DNA of 25,768 nucleotides from a virus. The stretch spans positions 1 to 25,768 of IMG/VR virus record IMGVR_UViG_3300020451_000185, one strand, 5' to 3'. This document shows, one piece after another, positions 25,040 to 25,768 of the stretch; position 1 is the first letter of the stretch; every line of letters starts with the position of its first letter. A model generated the notes under the pieces. The model was not told the origin of the DNA. It did not search any database and saw only the letters and a list, made by a program, of their open reading frames with translations. Both the position numbers and the translations under genes were made by a program.

Positions 25040-25098
25040 ATATACCTAAGCCCCGTTCCATGCCTAGGTTTCATGCGTCCCATGTGGGATGAACGGAC
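25040..25098 (-). ncRNA. Glutamine-II (Downstream-peptide) riboswitch candidate
   Basis: On the minus strand an outer stem CCGTTC (25096-25091) pairs with GAACGG (25058-25053). Inside are a hairpin TCCC-ACAT-GGGA (25089-25078), the linker CGCA, and a hairpin CATG/CATG (25075-25072 with 25062-25059) whose loop carries ACCTA. That loop can pair with TAGGT (25048-25044) in the 3' tail, a 5-base pseudoknot. The linear pattern CGTTCA-T-CCC...GGGACGCA...GGAACGGGG..TAGGTA is what I recall for the Downstream-peptide motif, shown to bind glutamine. The Shine-Dalgarno of the 17-codon gene lies 5 bases past the pseudoknot strand, so control of translation is the natural reading. The 5' half (25064 upward) is also the coding sequence for the last residues of the oxygenase. 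Confidence 0.8.
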
Positions 25099-25615
25099 GT
25101 GGCTGTTCTGTTGCCCATGTATTAATTGTATATCTATAACCTTCCGGCTTGCTTACCTCATGGGGATGTGTAAAATACACAGGAAAAGCAATAGCCTGTC
25201 CACGTAACAGACGTGTTTTATATTTCTGTTGTGGAAAGTTAAATACACCTTCTTCAAAATCACTATTTAATGCAGCTATAACACTTAAATTACGAGGATG
25301 ATGATTACTACCACCAAAGACATCGTCCCAGTGGTATAGTGTAGGTCCATGAATCTTACGTATCTGATAACCTGTACAACCGTTAGATTTAAAAGTTGGT
25401 ACCATCTTTAAATACTCCATCATTACCTTAGTAAATGCTTCGTGTATATCGTGAACCAACCTATGATCTATTGTGTTTTCATAGGTTCCAAAACCGCTAA
25501 CATTGTTAGAGTTTAATTCATTAAGATTATATGTCTCAGCGTGCTCGTAATAATCAATACAAGCATCACAAAGGTAATCAGGTATTGCGTCGTCTAATTT
25601 AAGTATAGTAGTCAT
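25064..25615 (-). CDS. Prolyl 4-hydroxylase-like 2OG/Fe(II) oxygenase
   Basis: A 183-residue enzyme of the 2-oxoglutarate/Fe(II) superfamily. The double-stranded beta-helix landmarks are present: GYQIRKIHGPTLYHWDDVFG with the H95-x-D97 metal pair; LSVIAALNSDFEEGVFNFPQ, the 'ls.i..LN.dfeGGe..F' strand; then AIAFPVYFTHPHEVSKPEGY with RYTINTW, giving the distal metal histidine (H152, in HEV) and R161 for 2OG binding. Such proteins are common in cyanophages with unknown substrates (protein prolyl residues, nucleotides or tRNA have been suggested for relatives). It follows psbA by 18 bases with no terminator between, so the two are likely co-transcribed. Its last codons double as the 5' part of the riboswitch. 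No Shine-Dalgarno is visible. Confidence 0.85.
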   Translation of the reverse strand: MTTILKLDDAIPDYLCDACIDYYEHAETYNLNELNSNNVSGFGTYENTIDHRLVHDIHEAFTKVMMEYLKMVPTFKSNGCTGYQIRKIHGPTLYHWDDVFGGSNHHPRNLSVIAALNSDFEEGVFNFPQQKYKTRLLRGQAIAFPVYFTHPHEVSKPEGYRYTINTWATEQPRPFIPHGTHET

Positions 25616-25633
25616 GGTAGTGGTGGATGAATG

Positions 25634-25768
25634 TTACCCTATAGCTGGTGCTGTAAGGGCTACGTTTGTGGACTCAGCTGATGCTAAGTCAAGTGGAAAG
25701 TTGTGTGCATTTCTTTCGTGCATAACTTCAAAACCAAGGTTCTGTCTGTTTACAACGTCAGCCCATGT
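25634..25768 (-). CDS. psbA: Photosystem II D1 protein, C-terminal fragment
   Basis: The last 44 codons and stop of a viral psbA, cut by the window edge. The translation [20 protein letters not shown] is followed by [20 protein letters not shown] and PAIG. It contains the D1 residues that bind the oxygen-evolving Mn cluster and its processing site: H332, E333, H337, D342 and A344 in the usual numbering ([13 protein letters not shown]). After Ala344 comes a 15-residue extension, so CtpA-type cleavage by the host is still expected. Cyanophages use psbA to keep photosynthesis running while host D1 is lost during infection. Its place just ahead of the capsid gene and within the late transcription direction indicates expression together with virion genes. 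Confidence 0.97.
   Translation of the reverse strand, partial: TWADVVNRQNLGFEVMHERNAHNFPLDLASAESTNVALTAPAIG

Noticed and set aside
25030-25041. Start of the micro-gene at the upstream ATG 25041-25039
   Set aside because: That ATG overlaps the GGAG element that sits at correct spacing for the next in-frame ATG, and has no ribosome site of its own.
1-25768. Integrase, attachment site, insertion sequence or CRISPR array
   Set aside because: None seen: no transposase or integrase frames, no terminal inverted repeats, no spaced identical direct repeats of CRISPR type.

Overview
The window is a contiguous piece of a T7-like (podovirus) cyanophage genome. Every gene I can support lies on the minus strand, so transcription runs from the right edge to the left edge. 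The evidence is the T7 order of structural genes, major capsid protein (gp10-like) > tail tube A (gp11) > tail tube B (gp12) > gp13 > gp14 > gp15 > gp16 > gp17-type fibre adaptor > fibres > holin-like > small terminase (gp18) > large terminase (gp19), together with the 3' end of a photosystem II psbA gene at the right edge. The host is therefore most likely a marine picocyanobacterium (Prochlorococcus or Synechococcus); the DNA is visibly AT-rich. The left edge cuts the large terminase after 46 codons and the right edge cuts psbA, so DNA replication, RNA polymerase, portal and scaffold genes are outside.

Layout in transcription order. 25768-25634: last 44 codons of psbA. 25615-25064: a prolyl-hydroxylase-like 2-oxoglutarate/Fe(II) oxygenase. 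25098-25040: an RNA element that fits the glutamine-II ('Downstream-peptide') riboswitch, whose 5' half is also the C-terminal coding sequence of the oxygenase. 25029-24976: a 17-codon gene with a good ribosome binding site, the expected downstream peptide. 24975-24820: a leader with several short inverted repeats. 24819-23674: major capsid protein, closed by a strong intrinsic terminator equivalent in position to T7 T-phi. 23635-13151: tail tube and internal/ejection proteins. 13151-5492: a fibre module in which the T7 gp17 adaptor domain stands alone and at least four further proteins rich in repeats (YadA-head-like, 40-residue direct repeats, carbohydrate-binding-like C-terminus, paired DYAEF repeats) follow. 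5484-3141: a second 2OG oxygenase, a proline-rich membrane protein, a two-helix holin-like protein, two overlapping secreted proteins and two tiny genes. 3141-1: small terminase, a basic protein, an HNH nuclease, a 728-residue unknown and the large terminase.

Taken together this is the late (virion assembly, lysis and packaging) half of the genome. Genes are packed with 1-20 base overlaps (ATGA, TAATG, GTG-in-stop junctions), implying translational coupling; Shine-Dalgarno sequences are mostly absent. The one clear regulatory stretch is the interval between psbA and the capsid gene, which combines a nitrogen-sensing riboswitch, a micro-gene, a 2OG-dependent enzyme and probably the capsid promoter. 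That interval is the most interesting part of the window.
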